From: Coturnix japonica
Lineage: Eukaryota; Chordata; Aves; Galliformes; Phasianidae
Reading direction: 5' to 3'
Length of the DNA: 64,000 nt
Assembly (NCBI RefSeq): GCF_001577835.2
Contig: NC_029520.1
Coordinates: 49,295,452-49,359,451 of the forward strand
The position numbers were made by a program, and so were the translations under genes. The notes below the pieces were generated by a model that saw only the letters and a list, made by a program, of their open reading frames with translations, had not been told where the DNA came from and did no database searches. This document shows positions 38,401-51,400 of the stretch, piece after piece. The number at the start of each line of letters is the position of its first letter. The first letter of the stretch is position 1.

Positions 38401-39670
38401 AACCAGTCTGTGGTTCTATGTGTGAAAGTAATGCACAAAGAAGACACCTTCTGTAACGGTTCTTGACTGAACCTGAACTAGAACTGGGAGCTCTCTCAAT
38501 TCACTCCCCAGAGGAGGTTGCTGAGAAAACATGGTGCTGGCTGCTGACCAGCTCATGTGGCTCTTCCCATCCTGGTCTTGGCCTGGGCCCCACCAGGTGC
38601 TCTGTAACCCAAGGAAAGGGAAACCACAGGAACCAGCAAAGCATCATTCCCCATTCGGCATTAAAGGAGTAAGAAAAGGATAAGCTTGGCCTATTTATCT
38701 GGACGGAACACAGCTATGGACACTTCAATGCAGCCCCTACTGACCAAGATGCAAGTTTTGATGCTTTTCTAGGGGCTGGTGCAAGTGGAAGTGTTTACCT
38801 GGAACATCCCATGCAAAGAGACTGCTGAGCTCTGCCTGCATCATCCTCTGTGGGGTCACACATTCTGGCTTTCCTTCCTCCTCCCTGGTGGCACCTGGCA
38901 TAGAGAAAGCCTCTGGGAGCATATCTGGGGCTCTTCTCCCACTTTTAAGTCTTACAGAAACTCATTAAAAGCTTCAGAAGCATCCAAGGGAAGTACTCAG
39001 AATACTCTTCTTTCAGAGAGCGGTTTCTATCAGACAGAAGATGCACAAACTGATTTTCCTTGGGCAGTTTTTTTGTTGAAGGATGTGTGACCTGGGTTAT
39101 ACTACAGCCTCTGAGCAGACAGAAACTGAGCTCTTCACTCACCTTCATCTTGGTTTGAACTGGTTCTAGGACGTGACCTACACAACCAAAGCAGAATTTG
39201 TTGACAAACTACACCAGGTTCATCTCTGTTCTTCATTAAATGGGCCTGGGAATCTCATTCAGGAACAGTCCTCTGCTAGGTAGTAGAAAAGAGTAGTTTT
39301 GCCCTCCTTATCTCAGAGATTGTAATGTCCAAGGACAAAAATACAACCTGCAAGGTTGATGGTAAGAGCAGCAGTCCACAATAGCAATTCAACCATGCAC
39401 AGACTCAATACACGCCTAATCCCAAGCCCTCACAAGTCAAAAAGCAATCTTCCATCTACTTGAACACTCTTTGGGATCTGCCAGTACATCCAGATTATAT
39501 AAACAAACAAGCTATCACTGGTGTTTGAAAGTCCAGCCTGTACAGAGCCTGCTGCAACGTACAACCCAGCTGTAAGGCAACCATCGGCTCCTTGCAGGCC
39601 CGGCTCCATCCCTGTTGCAGGCCTTGCACCATGCCTGGGGTGAGGCTTCTATCAGCTGCACTTCTCCCTG

Positions 39671-39700
39671 GAATTCAATTCAATTCAATTCAATTCAATT
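39671..39700. repeat. AATTC pentanucleotide microsatellite
   Basis: Six units of the pentamer AATTC/ATTCA in a row, without interruption. Confidence 0.9.
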
Positions 39701-42700
39701 GGAATGTGACTATGAACACAATAAGATGGAGAATTAATTACTGTGGTGCGGGGTTTGCTACAAGCACCAGTGAGCAGGCAGGCAGCCCCCAACTGCAAAA
39801 ACCAATGGCTTTCTGTTGTTTCTCAATGATAGTTCTGTTTACACAATTGCAGCCATCAGTGTGAATGCCTAAAAACTGCTCAGTGCAGCAAGGTCCAAAC
39901 AGGACAGATCCCAAGGCAGACATTAAAAAACTTATTTTTAACCAGATTATGTCACCTGTTAGTCTTGCAACGGGGCAAGACCAAATGCAGCCCGTAACAC
40001 AGGGGTACAAGGAAAAGTCAGCCTACATGCCACAATACAAATTTGGCTGCAGAAAAAGAACAGCCACAGACAACAGTGAGCTACCATAAATACCAGGAAA
40101 CCTCAGTAAGACTTCAACCCCATCTGCAGACAGCAGCTCCACCAGTTCAGGTTCAGCTCACTAAGTTGGTGTGGTTGCTGATTATTAATAACACTGTTTA
40201 CCTCAGCTACTTTTCTGAGGCAGCTGAAATTGCTTACCACAGTGTCAGATGAGTGCTAGACCCAGCACAAAGAAAGGAACATGACAGTCATTGTCTTTTC
40301 CATGCCACAAGCTGGCTCAGCCCATCTTAGTGGTCTTTTCCAACCTTAGTGATCTGACGAATTGCTTTGAATAAACATATCTATACGCTTCCTCTTTTTG
40401 TGATGAAATCCAGGCTCTCCAGATAAGCAGCATTTCCACTGAGCAGCTAATACACTTAGTGGGGATGAAATGGAGGAAAGGCCATCTCAGTTGTTCTGGC
40501 TGCTGCAGGTGATGCTGCTACAGCTGGTTGTAGAGACCTGCAGTCCCACCACAGGGTCCTGCCCCAATGGCAGCAGCTTCAGACTCACCATTTCACATGG
40601 AGAAAGCCTGCAGCCATCAAGTACTATAGACATAAAGCCTATATTTAGGCCGTAAGCACTTTGCCACGGGACATAACGCCCTTAAACAGTGCAGGCTGAT
40701 CTAGTCTCACTTTCAAAGGAACCACAAATCCAATTACACCTGCAGACGGTGTGTTAAAAATGTTAAAGCACAATTAAGCTCATATTCCACCGAGGAGTTA
40801 CACAAGTCAGAGATTTACATCCAAGAATTCATGTATCCAGAGCGTGCTCGACAAAACCATTCTGCATTTCATGTGAGCACAAATGCACCACGGATGACAC
40901 CCTAATGACTCTGATAATAACCAAATGTCACATTTAATCAGGTTCTCTTAATATGCCACTGGACAGCCTCACTTCAGACAAGGTATAACACTGTTTCGTC
41001 CCTAGAAAACGTAAATAGCATTGCAAGCCAGCACATTCCTGTCTTTGTGGTGAACTTGGGCATCCGAGCCCACGCAAGAAATCTTGGAAGTACTTTCAAA
41101 AGCTGAAGCACTGATCGAGGTCACGCTGCTGTTTGTTTTTTCTTCTGAATTAAAAACAAACACCCAAAAAGCCTGAAACAGGCAGAGTACCCCACAGCCA
41201 GCAATCAGCAAACTGAGAGAAAGGGACTATATTCACATTGCGATTAAGTCGGCATGGCTTACAGCTTTCTGTGCTGTTACAAACCCAAGACGGTGATTAT
41301 TCTGACGTTCTCCTCATGTTAACACACAATGTTTTAAAATAAAACAGGGAAATGGAAAGCAGAACCTGCAAACACATTAAGCCTCTGCGTGGAGGAAAAC
41401 TAAAGGCTTCCCAGTTGCCTTTTGTTTGGAAGTGACATGTTGACTTTGCCTTCTTTATTGGCTCGGGGGCTTCCTTACACCCACCATCCCTCTCTGTAAC
41501 ACTCTCAGACATTTTTAATGGCTCCACAGACACCGGTCACAAACCTGCACTGATGATGCTGTGCAAACACTTTGCTCCTCCTTGCTCAAACGCCATCCCC
41601 AAAACACACCCAACCACCACCATCTGGATGATTCGTTTTTCCTTCCAACCGAACTGATTTCTGCTTCAATCCTTTCCCAAGCAGCCGCCCGGATTCCTCA
41701 CCCCAGCATACCTAACTGGGAACAAACGGTTAATGTTTATTTCTAGAAAGGGTTATCTCGCTCACAGGAAGCCTTCCCTCAGCGCCAGCCACTTCCGCAG
41801 GCCGTGCCCTCACAAGTGGAGCAGTGAGGAGGGCTCGGAGGGGCACCTGGTCCCCCATCTGTCATCCCCCCGAGGTCACTTGCCAGCTGTCTGTCCTCTC
41901 AACACCCGGCCCCCTCCACCACCACCCCAGGCATTCTCCCTCGCTCAGGTTTCCAGGTCTGAACTTCCAGATCCAGTAAATCAATCAGCCAACGCAGAAA
42001 CTCCTCCAACAACTGCAAGTAAGCAGTTTGACACCCTTGAGCAACCCCGCCGCGTAACAAGGACACTGCAGTCCCAGCTGGAATCCAGCAAAGCGCTCAC
42101 TCTGCATGGCTGGTATGGATTTCACCCTGGGACTGCTGAACTGCAGCTACATTTAGTCTATGACTAAGTCAGGCTCCGCTCATATTTGACCCTGGGAAGA
42201 ATGTCATTGAATGTAGGGACTTTTCTCAGCTATAATTTCATATTTTCCCATTTAAAGGCTAAAAGCACCAATAAGCCACCGCATCCACAACTGCAAAGTC
42301 ACTTGCTTTAACACACTGTGGAAATGTTTCAGCACAGCTCGATCTTCAGAGTTTTCATTTCCCCTTCCCCTCAAAACCGTGCTTTCCTCCTGCAGGCTGT
42401 GCTTAGGACAAAGGGCACCAGAAGAGCGTGCGTATCTTTAACTACTCTTATCACACCGAAGAACCATTGTTTTGAAGTCTGCTACCTGGGTCAAGGATGT
42501 TTCCACAGACCTATCCTTCAGAGACAGAGCAAGTTCAGTCTAAAGAACATCACCACACCTCCCCTGTAACCAGGGGGACATTTCCCTGGGTTCAGCTCCT
42601 GGAATACAGCATCTCCTGTGCAGGCAAGAAGAGAGAATGCAACTTTTATTCTGAAAGTCCTTTTTTGGATATCCATAATGTACATATACATATTCTTCTT

Positions 42701-43868
42701 TACGGATCAAAATTCCCCCCCTGTTCCTCACCCTCGCCTTTTTCTCCAACTTCCTCACACCCCACCTCATACCATAAATCCCCCAGTGCACAGCCAGCAA
42801 TCCATATTGATGAACCGCGTTTCTTTTTGAGCAGGAAACATGAAAGAGATTCCTAACAAACCAGCCCCGTGCAAATTATGCAGCTATGAAGCAAACCGGA
42901 ACCCTTTGTGAGCAGAGCGCTCAGCCTCTACCACCTCCAGGAAGAGGACGAGACGTCCCACAGATTTTCCCCTCCATTTTTGGTATCTTTTGTGGATGGA
43001 ATCGAAGGATTAAAAAGCATCGCTTTCTTCCCCTCAGCATAAAGGACTGAAGTGCATGAAAATGACACAGAAAATGCATTTACCACTGCCCCGGGATTTG
43101 CAGAAATCACCTCTGAAGGGGAAAAAGAAAATCATCTGAACAAAGCAAAAAACGTGTATGATCTCAACCTTGAAAATCCTGTCTCCCCCAGGTCAGCTGT
43201 TCTGTTTTCACTGTAATTGCAGAGTCCTCCATTCCGACAGAACACAAGGCATCTGCATCGTATGCCACTTCCAGTTTAAGATGACTCAGAAACAAAACAG
43301 TACAAGATGCACAAGAATTTCTGGAGGCTTTTCGAACCACTGATAATGATCAGATAAGTAAGCAGCCAAACCTAATAATTATCTCGAATGAGTAACTACA
43401 AGCGCAGAGCAAGCTAAAAAATAACCCAAAGTTATTTTCTCTAGGCAGTGTTTAAAAAACATACATGTCAAAAGCAAAAATCCTGCAGGTTGAATGACAC
43501 CACTTCAAGAAGCTGAGACTGCTCAGGTCAAAACAAGGTGAAAACAACAGCCTGCCTGGTATCACAGCTGACTAATGCTCAAATGCATTAGACTCTTTGT
43601 GTCTTTGTGTTCCGGGTGCAGTTGAACAGGTCAGCACTTCGAAGTGATGGTGAGGATCAAGTTTACAGCTCCCAGCCATGCTGACATTAGCTCCTCAGGA
43701 AGGCCTGGAAGAGGTGGCAGGGAGAAAAGAGAGGAAGGCAGGAGCTAAGAGTGGGGGCTTATCCAGTGAAACGTGGCTGGGCCAAGTTACAAGCATCTGC
43801 TTAAGCCACGTGCAACCTTTTGGCTGAGCTCTCAAACAACCTGCATAGAGACCGCTGAGCCCATCAGG

Positions 43869-44420
43869 TCAAGGGGGTGATTCTGCCTTTACTCTGCTGT
43901 CATGAGACCCCACCTAGAGTATTACATCCAGTACTGGAGCCTCCAACACAGGAAGGTCACGGAGTTGTTGGACTGGATCCACATGAGGGCCATGAAGATG
44001 ACCAGAGGGCTAGAGCATCTCTCCTAACGAACAGACTGAGAGACCTGGGTCTTTTTAGCCTGTAGAAGAGACAGCCTCAAGGAGAGTTCAGAGTGGCCTT
44101 CCAGTACATGAAGGGGGCATAAAGAAAAGCTGGGAGGGACTTTTTATCAGAGCAGATAGCAACAGAATGAGGTAAAATAGTTTTTAACTGGAAGAGATTA
44201 GATTTAGTCTACATATTAGGAAGAAATTTGTTACTGTGAGGGTGGTGAGACACTGGAATGGTTGCCCAGTGAGGCTGTGGATGCCCCGTCCCTGGAAGCA
44301 TTCAAGGCTGGACTGGATGGGGCTGTGAGCATCCTGGCCTAGAGGGAGGTGCCCTTGCCTATAGCAGGGGGTTGGAACTGGTCTTAAAGGTTCCTTCCAA
44401 CCCAAACCCTTCTATGATTC
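43869..44420 (+). mobile_element. CR1 LINE, longest copy in window (about 550 bp)
   Basis: Starts within the end of the reverse-transcriptase frame region (CTGTCATGAGACCCCACCTA, then GTACTGGAGCC, then AGAGGGCTAGAGCATCTCTC) and runs to the 3' tail (CCTTCCAACCCAAACCCTTC then TATGATTC). A 5'-truncated, diverged dead copy. Confidence 0.92.
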
Positions 44421-45139
44421 AGTTTCATGAGGTGGTCTTGGACATGCTCTGGTCTTACAGTGAGAATGATATTGTTCCTCCAACCCCAAACTACAGGTTC
44501 AGGGACACGAGAGGTATGGGAAGTCTAAATGCCAGTGAATACTGAGGCAAATTACATCTTAGGTACCTCAGCCTTTTCCATGTCTACTGAAGACAGTTCT
44601 CAGTTCTCAGAGTTACATTCTGAGAGGGTTACACTCTCCTTGGCTTGCCTCTTCTGATGAACTTCCATCAACACAGCATAGGAGCTATCATTCTTTGGCT
44701 TAAAACATGATTTGACTAAAAACATTATTCAGCCTCTTTTCCTATTTTAAGTTTAACGTTTCTATTGTGAAATCTGGGTGTAGTTCTCTGGATTTTATTG
44801 TCTCTCCCTGTTGTGCCCTCGTTAATTTTCTAGAGAAAAGCCATGATGATAGGAGATTGCTGTTGCACATGAGCAACATTCAAAGTTACTGAAATTCTCC
44901 ATGGATTATTTGTACAGCAATTTAACCCACATTGCAAACTGTGTCCCCAGTAAACATATCAAAGAAGCTGTGCACACTGATTGAACTGGTTCTGAAACCC
45001 TCTGGTGAAGAAACTGCACCTTTAGATGCTTGCAGATGTGCTCTGCAATTGTGTGTGCAGGGGGGGGAATTATCATTCATAAATAATAGTATTTAATAAA
45101 TTATCTGGCGATACCTTGCTGAGGAAAGAACTCAGATTA

Positions 45140-45153
45140 ACACTAGGTGGCAG
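45140..45153 (+). promoter_or_regulatory. CTCF-like motif in MNAT1 intron
   Basis: ACACTAGGTGGCAG fits CCASYAGRKGGCRS at 13 of 14 positions. The surroundings are AT-rich. Confidence 0.35.
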
Positions 45154-46829
45154 AAGCCTCTGTCACATCAGAGGCACCTGCAAAGAGATCTCCTCATTGA
45201 CTTAAAGCTGTTGGCTTCTCCTGGACTCTGGCACACTTTCTGCACTTGAACTATAAACTGCATCTTTTTTAGTGAGGTGAAATTCCGTGACAGACAATTC
45301 TGTCAAGATTTTATGCAAGTAAGAGAAAAACTGACAGTTTAAGAGACAGAAACAGCCACGAGAAAAGCAGCACAATAAAAACATACACAGTTAGTTACTG
45401 TGAAAAATAACCTGAAGCCAAGCTTGGATGACAGCAATCACACTGGCACAGATGAACAACCAACAGCCTACAACAATCATGCAAACTGTTAAAGAATTGG
45501 TGCTAAGGAGGTCTCCAGAACATGGCAGCTGTTCATTCAGAAGCTGTTTTTGTGATTACATACGATCTTCCACGACACAACTAGTTTCTTTGATTTTTAT
45601 GTATTTGCCCTTTGAAAAATGCTTGTGTTTCATTTTCTTCTGTTCTGGCCACTCTTTTGTTATCTGCTCAAAGTTTCTTTCTCATGTAGTGTAAATACAG
45701 AAACAAAACGTTCAGTTTCTGGTTAAAAAGGCAAGTGAAGAAATATCAGCAACCACAACTCAAAGACAGTAAATGAAGAAGGATTTAGTGCGGGCTCTAG
45801 CAACCTGGATAGAAAAGAAAGTAAACATCAATGTGAGATGTGAGCAGGAAGCTCAGAATGCAGAAAGGAAAAGTGAAAGCCAGGCAGAGCCTAGGTGTTC
45901 AAAAACATAAAGACATGGGGAAAATCACACTATTTCCTTTGACAGTAAGAGCTGAGAGCAAAGATTGCTTCCAAATCACCGTGGCTCCGCTGCTTTTACA
46001 CTTCCCAACCAGTAACTTCCCAGATTTACAGTGCTTGAGGAGCGGGTTCTGCAGGGGAAGCTGGTGCCAATGAAGAAAGAGCTCGGTAGCACTGCAGTGG
46101 GTTATTCTGCACCTCTAGACACCGAGGCTCTTGGTGTTTAAATATAGTGTATTTTATCATTCACACTTGTCAGCAGTGGAAATTGTCATCTAAGCAGTAA
46201 AAGATGCTGTTGAAAAAACAGGAAGGATTGGTTAGAAAGTAAAAATTACTTTGGCTGTGACACAACTCATCTGATGGCCCATTTGGAGGGTAAAAGATCA
46301 AGCCATCCATTGGAAATTGCTGCCTGAAAGTCAGAAAAACCAATAGTAGGTAGGAAAGCCTACTTGCCAAGGCTACAGCCTCTGCCAGCAGATTATTAAT
46401 GCATGTGTCTGCATTCTTTAATGTTTCCTAAGAAGCAACTACGTTAACTGAAAAGGTGTGATGTGTCACCATCCCTTCCATTCTCTCCTCTTCATCTTCT
46501 TTCCTATATTAAAACCTTGGCTACCAAAGAAAACAATCACGTTTCACCTCATCTTTTCCCAGCTTTTCTGAAGTTCAGTTCCTGCTTGATAGCAATATAT
46601 ACAGTCTAAGTACTATCCCTGACAAGCTGTTTGACAACCCTAAGTTGCACATCTATTTTACTCCCAGTGCTTTGGAGTTGGTAGGGCTTAGATGGGAAAT
46701 GGAGGCCAATTAAAATAAACACAGACAATATCAATGAATTCTTCAGAAACACACAAGGCAAGCAAAATGAAACACTACTAGCTCTTGCCCGCAATTAGAG
46801 TTCAGCACATCTCGCACATCGAACGCCCT

Positions 46830-46971
46830 GGCTGAGATCCAGAAAGACACTTAAGCACACGTCTTATTTTAAGCATGTGAGCAGTGCCATTGATTTTTCA
46901 CTCATGCCAGTAAGAATATTCAATGCGCTTAAAGTTAAGCACATTGTTAAGTGCCTTCCTGGATTGAAGCC
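46830..46971. repeat. Ancient palindromic repeat, MITE-like
   Basis: Two arms of about 50 bases are imperfect inverted copies. The left arm has ATCCAGAAAGACACTTAAGC and the right arm reads, reversed, ATCCAGGAAGGCACTTAACA. The middle (GAGCAGTGCCATTGATTTTT) and arms resemble an old dispersed amniote repeat family that I know from turtle and crocodile DNA but cannot name with certainty. Confidence 0.65.
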
Positions 46972-47966
46972 AGGCTATTTAGCCCTTGCAAGAGTTAGAC
47001 TACAGAATATTTACCATTATTTTAACTTCTCGAGACTTTCTTTGAGGTACAGTTTTATGCTGTATGGAAAAACTTCATTGAGCATCACACAAGCAAGGAC
47101 TGTTTTAAGGCAACCTTCAGGGAACAAGAACTCTCCTTCCCACATCTTTTGAAGTAGTAACCGGAAGGGTAATCGAGACATGCAGGCAAATACACCAATG
47201 AAGGGAATTAGTTCTGAAAAGGAAGTCCGTGCTCTATATTATTCATCACAGAAAACAAAATTTGCCCCATAGTTAGAAGTTTTTTAATTTTCAGCAAAAA
47301 CTAACAAAGCAGTCAGCTAATATTTCATTTTGACACCGTGTCCTGTACAGCAACTTTGAAGAACACGCAAACTGTTGACTGAAATTAATTATCACAATAA
47401 ACTTGCATTCAGTTCTATTTTACCTTCTTCCTTTAACATCAAGTCAAACACAGAATTGAAGACCTGTTAGTGCATCATCAAGGTGATCTCACCACATCAG
47501 AGCGCTTTACAGAGATCAAAAGCACAACAAACAGCATTACTTTTTGCTACAAAGCAGCAAACACAATTTACTTTGCAACAGACGAGCCAACTGTATAATT
47601 ACCTGCTTGCATTATAAAATCCAAGTTCGCTTTTTGATTCTGGGAATGTTCAAACCCAGAAGGGAAAGTATAAAACTGATTGTGGTATACGAACAAAAAG
47701 CCAATTGAAAACTGTGCTATCTCTCTGAAACCTCAGGTTGACTCAGCTGTATCACTCACCATTCCTCCCCCCAGTGTAACTCCTGTGGTTTCTCACCAGC
47801 AAGGCCACTCCTGATGGTGACTAACATCCACAACACCACTTCAGAAACTTGGGGGTGAACTTCCACAGACAACCACTGAGGCTGCTGCAAAAACTAAGAA
47901 CATAATGCTGACAGACACTTTCAGGTGGATTCTGGTTTAGAAGTCTTTGATATGATTGAAATACTC

Positions 47967-47986
47967 TTTTTTTTTTTTTTTTTTTT
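47967..47986. repeat. Run of 20 T
   Basis: Uninterrupted poly-T. About 130 bases downstream lies an old reversed CR1 fragment, but CR1 has no poly(A) tail, so the two are probably unrelated. Confidence 0.9.
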
Positions 47987-48117
47987 AGAGAGATATTTTA
48001 CATTCCTTGATGCTGAGATTTGGTGAAATTTTATCATTGTTTCACTCAGACGGCAGAGGAGATGGACAGAAAAGCCATAGAAGCAGAAGAGCACATCAGC
48101 TGCAAAGCAGGATCAGC

Positions 48118-48480
48118 CAGGTCAGTCCACTTCTGGAAGACCTCCAAGGAGGAAGGCTTCAACATCTCTCTCAGTGTTTGATCTCCTTCACAATAAAAAC
48201 ATTCATTTCCCCTTCCCTTCCTTTGTGTTTTAATGGCGTTCCTTCTACTTCAGTTTGCACCCACTGCCTCTGGTCTTCTTTGTGGTGCCCACTGAGAAGA
48301 GTCTGACCATCCTTTCAGCTCCCTGCCATCCATCAGGTCTTTATACACACTGACAAGTTCCTCCCAGGCCTCCTCTCCTCTCCATGTTGAGCTATCCCAG
48401 CTCCCTTCATCACTCCTCAGGTGAAAATGCCTTAAGTCTGCAATCACCCCAGTGTTCCTGACCCCTCTTGCACTGAGGAA
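48118..48480 (-). mobile_element. Old CR1 LINE fragment, reverse orientation
   Basis: The plus strand resembles the complement of a CR1 end-of-ORF2 region: CCTCCAAGGAGGAAGGCTTC, CACCCACTGCCTCTGGTCTT, GCCCACTGAGAAGAGTCTG, then GAGCTATCCCAGCTC. Strongly diverged, so an old insertion. Confidence 0.75.
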
Positions 48481-51400
48481 ACAGATTGGATTGGTTTAAT
48501 TAGCTCCCATTTTGAATTTGATATAGGTTAAATGAGAGTTCTATGTTGATGGGGACATGAAATAACTCTACTTCTAAACAGGTATCTGCTGGCTTTTATC
48601 ACTTTTAAAGAAGGAAAAACAGACTTCCTTCACCTTCACTTGAGATGACAGCAACAAGAAAGCCACATTTGAGATCTAGGATTATAGCCAGTTTATTACT
48701 GAAAATAAATATTGGACGTGTATAGTGTTACAGCATTCACTGCCACAACCAGAAAAATTATTCTTCAATTTATACCTTAAATAGAACGTTGTTTAGCTAA
48801 AGTGAAAGCATATTCCAAGAAGTGTGAAAAAAACAAACTTACCATGACTTCAAATCCAAATTACTTACACTAAGGAGTTTGTTTTCATAGAAGTACATTT
48901 AGTGGCAGAATAAAGTTTCTCAAGAAATGCTTTTAGAGATAATGAATGCCTGATGTCCAAAAGGGCGTCACGTGAAATTTCATTACCAACTCATGTAAAC
49001 TAACCTCAAACTTAACCAAACGTGACTGCGATCAATACTGTGTCAATCTGAACATATCTGTGCTTCTGCTTTTAAGGCAGCAAAACCAGCTGCAAGAACA
49101 AGGAAATGTTGGAATCCACAAATTGAATGGAGGTCCACTGATAGGACCGGAACAGTTACACTGACAGGGAAAAGCCAGAAGAATGTAATGTTTTGAGAGC
49201 ATTGCCACATTCAGCAAGAAGAGAGTCAAGTGCAGGAGAAAGAAGGAGCTCATCAGTTTGTTATTGTGTGTGTTATTTCATTTCTTCCTTTTAAACATGG
49301 CAACCTCCACCTCTACAGAGTTTGCAGCACAGAATGCTCCCCCACACACCTTTTAATTGCTGTGTGGTGTCGAGTACCGTGGGCTCACAGAGTAGACAGT
49401 CACGTATCTTCCCAGCCTGTGAAAACCTTAATTCCTACAACAATTTCATCTTTGTTCTGCGGCAGCATGCAGCCACCTGTAGCACTTAGTGGAGAGACGG
49501 AATGCAGTCTGGTCACCCAATCTGACAACGAGAGCTATAATTTATCAGAGAGACACAGAGCCTTTCTGCAGATATCCTGCTGGATGTGCTGTGTGTTTGT
49601 ATATAAGTGTAAGCATGCATAAGCATGCATGAGTATGTGCTGCCCATCACCATTATCTGTCATGCATCACAATTGCAGAGGAAGGTGATACAGAATAAAA
49701 AGTCACATACACCATGGAGACACTGGAGAGGTTTAAATCATACCAATATGAAGTCAAATTGAAGAACAGCAACTAAAACCCAGCAGAATACAAAGTGAAG
49801 GGCTTTGCTGCCCACAGAGCATCCTGAAAGTCTGTCTTCACACCTCAGGCAGAAAAATCACAGGGTCACAGATGGATATATGAGGACTGAGAACCCCAGA
49901 GCAAACGATGCAGGTGAGGTGGTTGATTTTATTATTTTATCCCTACATGCTTAACTAATAGTAATTTTTTTCAAGGCATACAGAAAGCACAACTGGTAAA
50001 GGACTATGCCAGTATTGTCCTTCAGGCACGTTTCTCTTTCTACCTCTGAAAGGCTGTCTGGCATTTGACATAACTGGGAGGAAGAATTTTCTCCCCTGGC
50101 TAAGTCAATTACCTCTGCTGTATTTGTACTGTCTGTCAGAGCTGAATCTGCTGTCTTTCTGGGTTTGACACAAGCTTCTACACCTACTTGACAGATCAAA
50201 CGGGTTTTAAAGAAATTACCGTGCTTTGAAGGGGAGTTCCCTGGCATTACATTAACTCATACATTAACTCAAAAAGCTGCAAGACAAGAGGTGAGTGATT
50301 ACTAAATTAGTAAGATACATCCCCCTAAAATATTGAAATACAGCACATCTTTGTACTCGAGCTCATTTTAACTTATTAATGCAATTTGCCATTTCATTAT
50401 GAAAATCTTTTAGTCTTCGAGTATTATCATAAAAACCTGCATGAAGTCAAGTAAGGTAAACTGAAGTAATTTTCCCACTGTGTGCCCTCAGAGTGCTTAA
50501 TTTCTCATATCACTGTGATAGAAAACCTCATTACTGAGGAGAAATTAAAGACACCGCGTGGCTTAGTGCTTTAACACAGTCACAAACAGGTGTACTTATG
50601 TTTGTACACAAATACGCACACTGGGTGTTACAACCAAATTTGTTTGCTTTTAAGACTACACAAAAATATTAGTGCTTTATGCAACATCATACAACACAAC
50701 GTTGTTAGATTACACCACGCCAGACTTTGGCATTATTAGACCAGCTGCCAGATCTCATCACATTCTGTTGTCGCTGCAATGCTTGCTCAGACTTATTTCC
50801 CATTAGCCCCAATTTAACTCCTGTGTTTGTCTTATATCAGTGGATAGATCTCCTGATTAAAGGTAGATGAGCACAGAAGAATAACACATACTGTGTGCTT
50901 AATGCACCTCTTCAGTTAAAACACAAATGAGTACACAGCAGAATGGGAGGTAGAGTCAGGGGCTCTGTGGATCCCCACATCTCAGCTCATGCGGAACAGA
51001 AGGAAAATGGTCACTTGGATTTATTCTGCAGTAAAACGTGGCATCCTCTCCACCAAAACCCCTCTGACGCTTTGATGAGAAAAAGCGTTGAATACAGTCA
51101 CTTTCCTAGCAGAAGGAAGGTAGTGATTTCCAGCAGGCTGGTCAAGCCAGTATAGTCCATCACATCTGACAGCTTGCTAACGTGATTTAAGGGAACAGAG
51201 CACAGGACCATACTGATTTCTCCCATCAGCAGGACAAGCTAAGGAGGTTTTCAAAGGCTTAAGTAATAGTTTGGCGCACGAATCCACTATAGGCTAATGT
51301 GATGTTGGCTCTCAATCCCATTAATGATGAAGAATTTCTCATACTACATCAGTTCAGCTAGCTGGAGCCATGGAGAAGGAAAACACACACAGCAAAAGCA

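Noticed and set aside
38385-38422. CCTTCCAACCCAACC followed by GGTTCTATG, like a CR1 tail
   Set aside because: Fragment of under 40 bases with no upstream CR1 sequence.
40328-40357. Short CR1-tail-like string (GTGGTCTTTTCCAACCTTAG)
   Set aside because: Too short to call as an element on its own, though probably a CR1 remnant.
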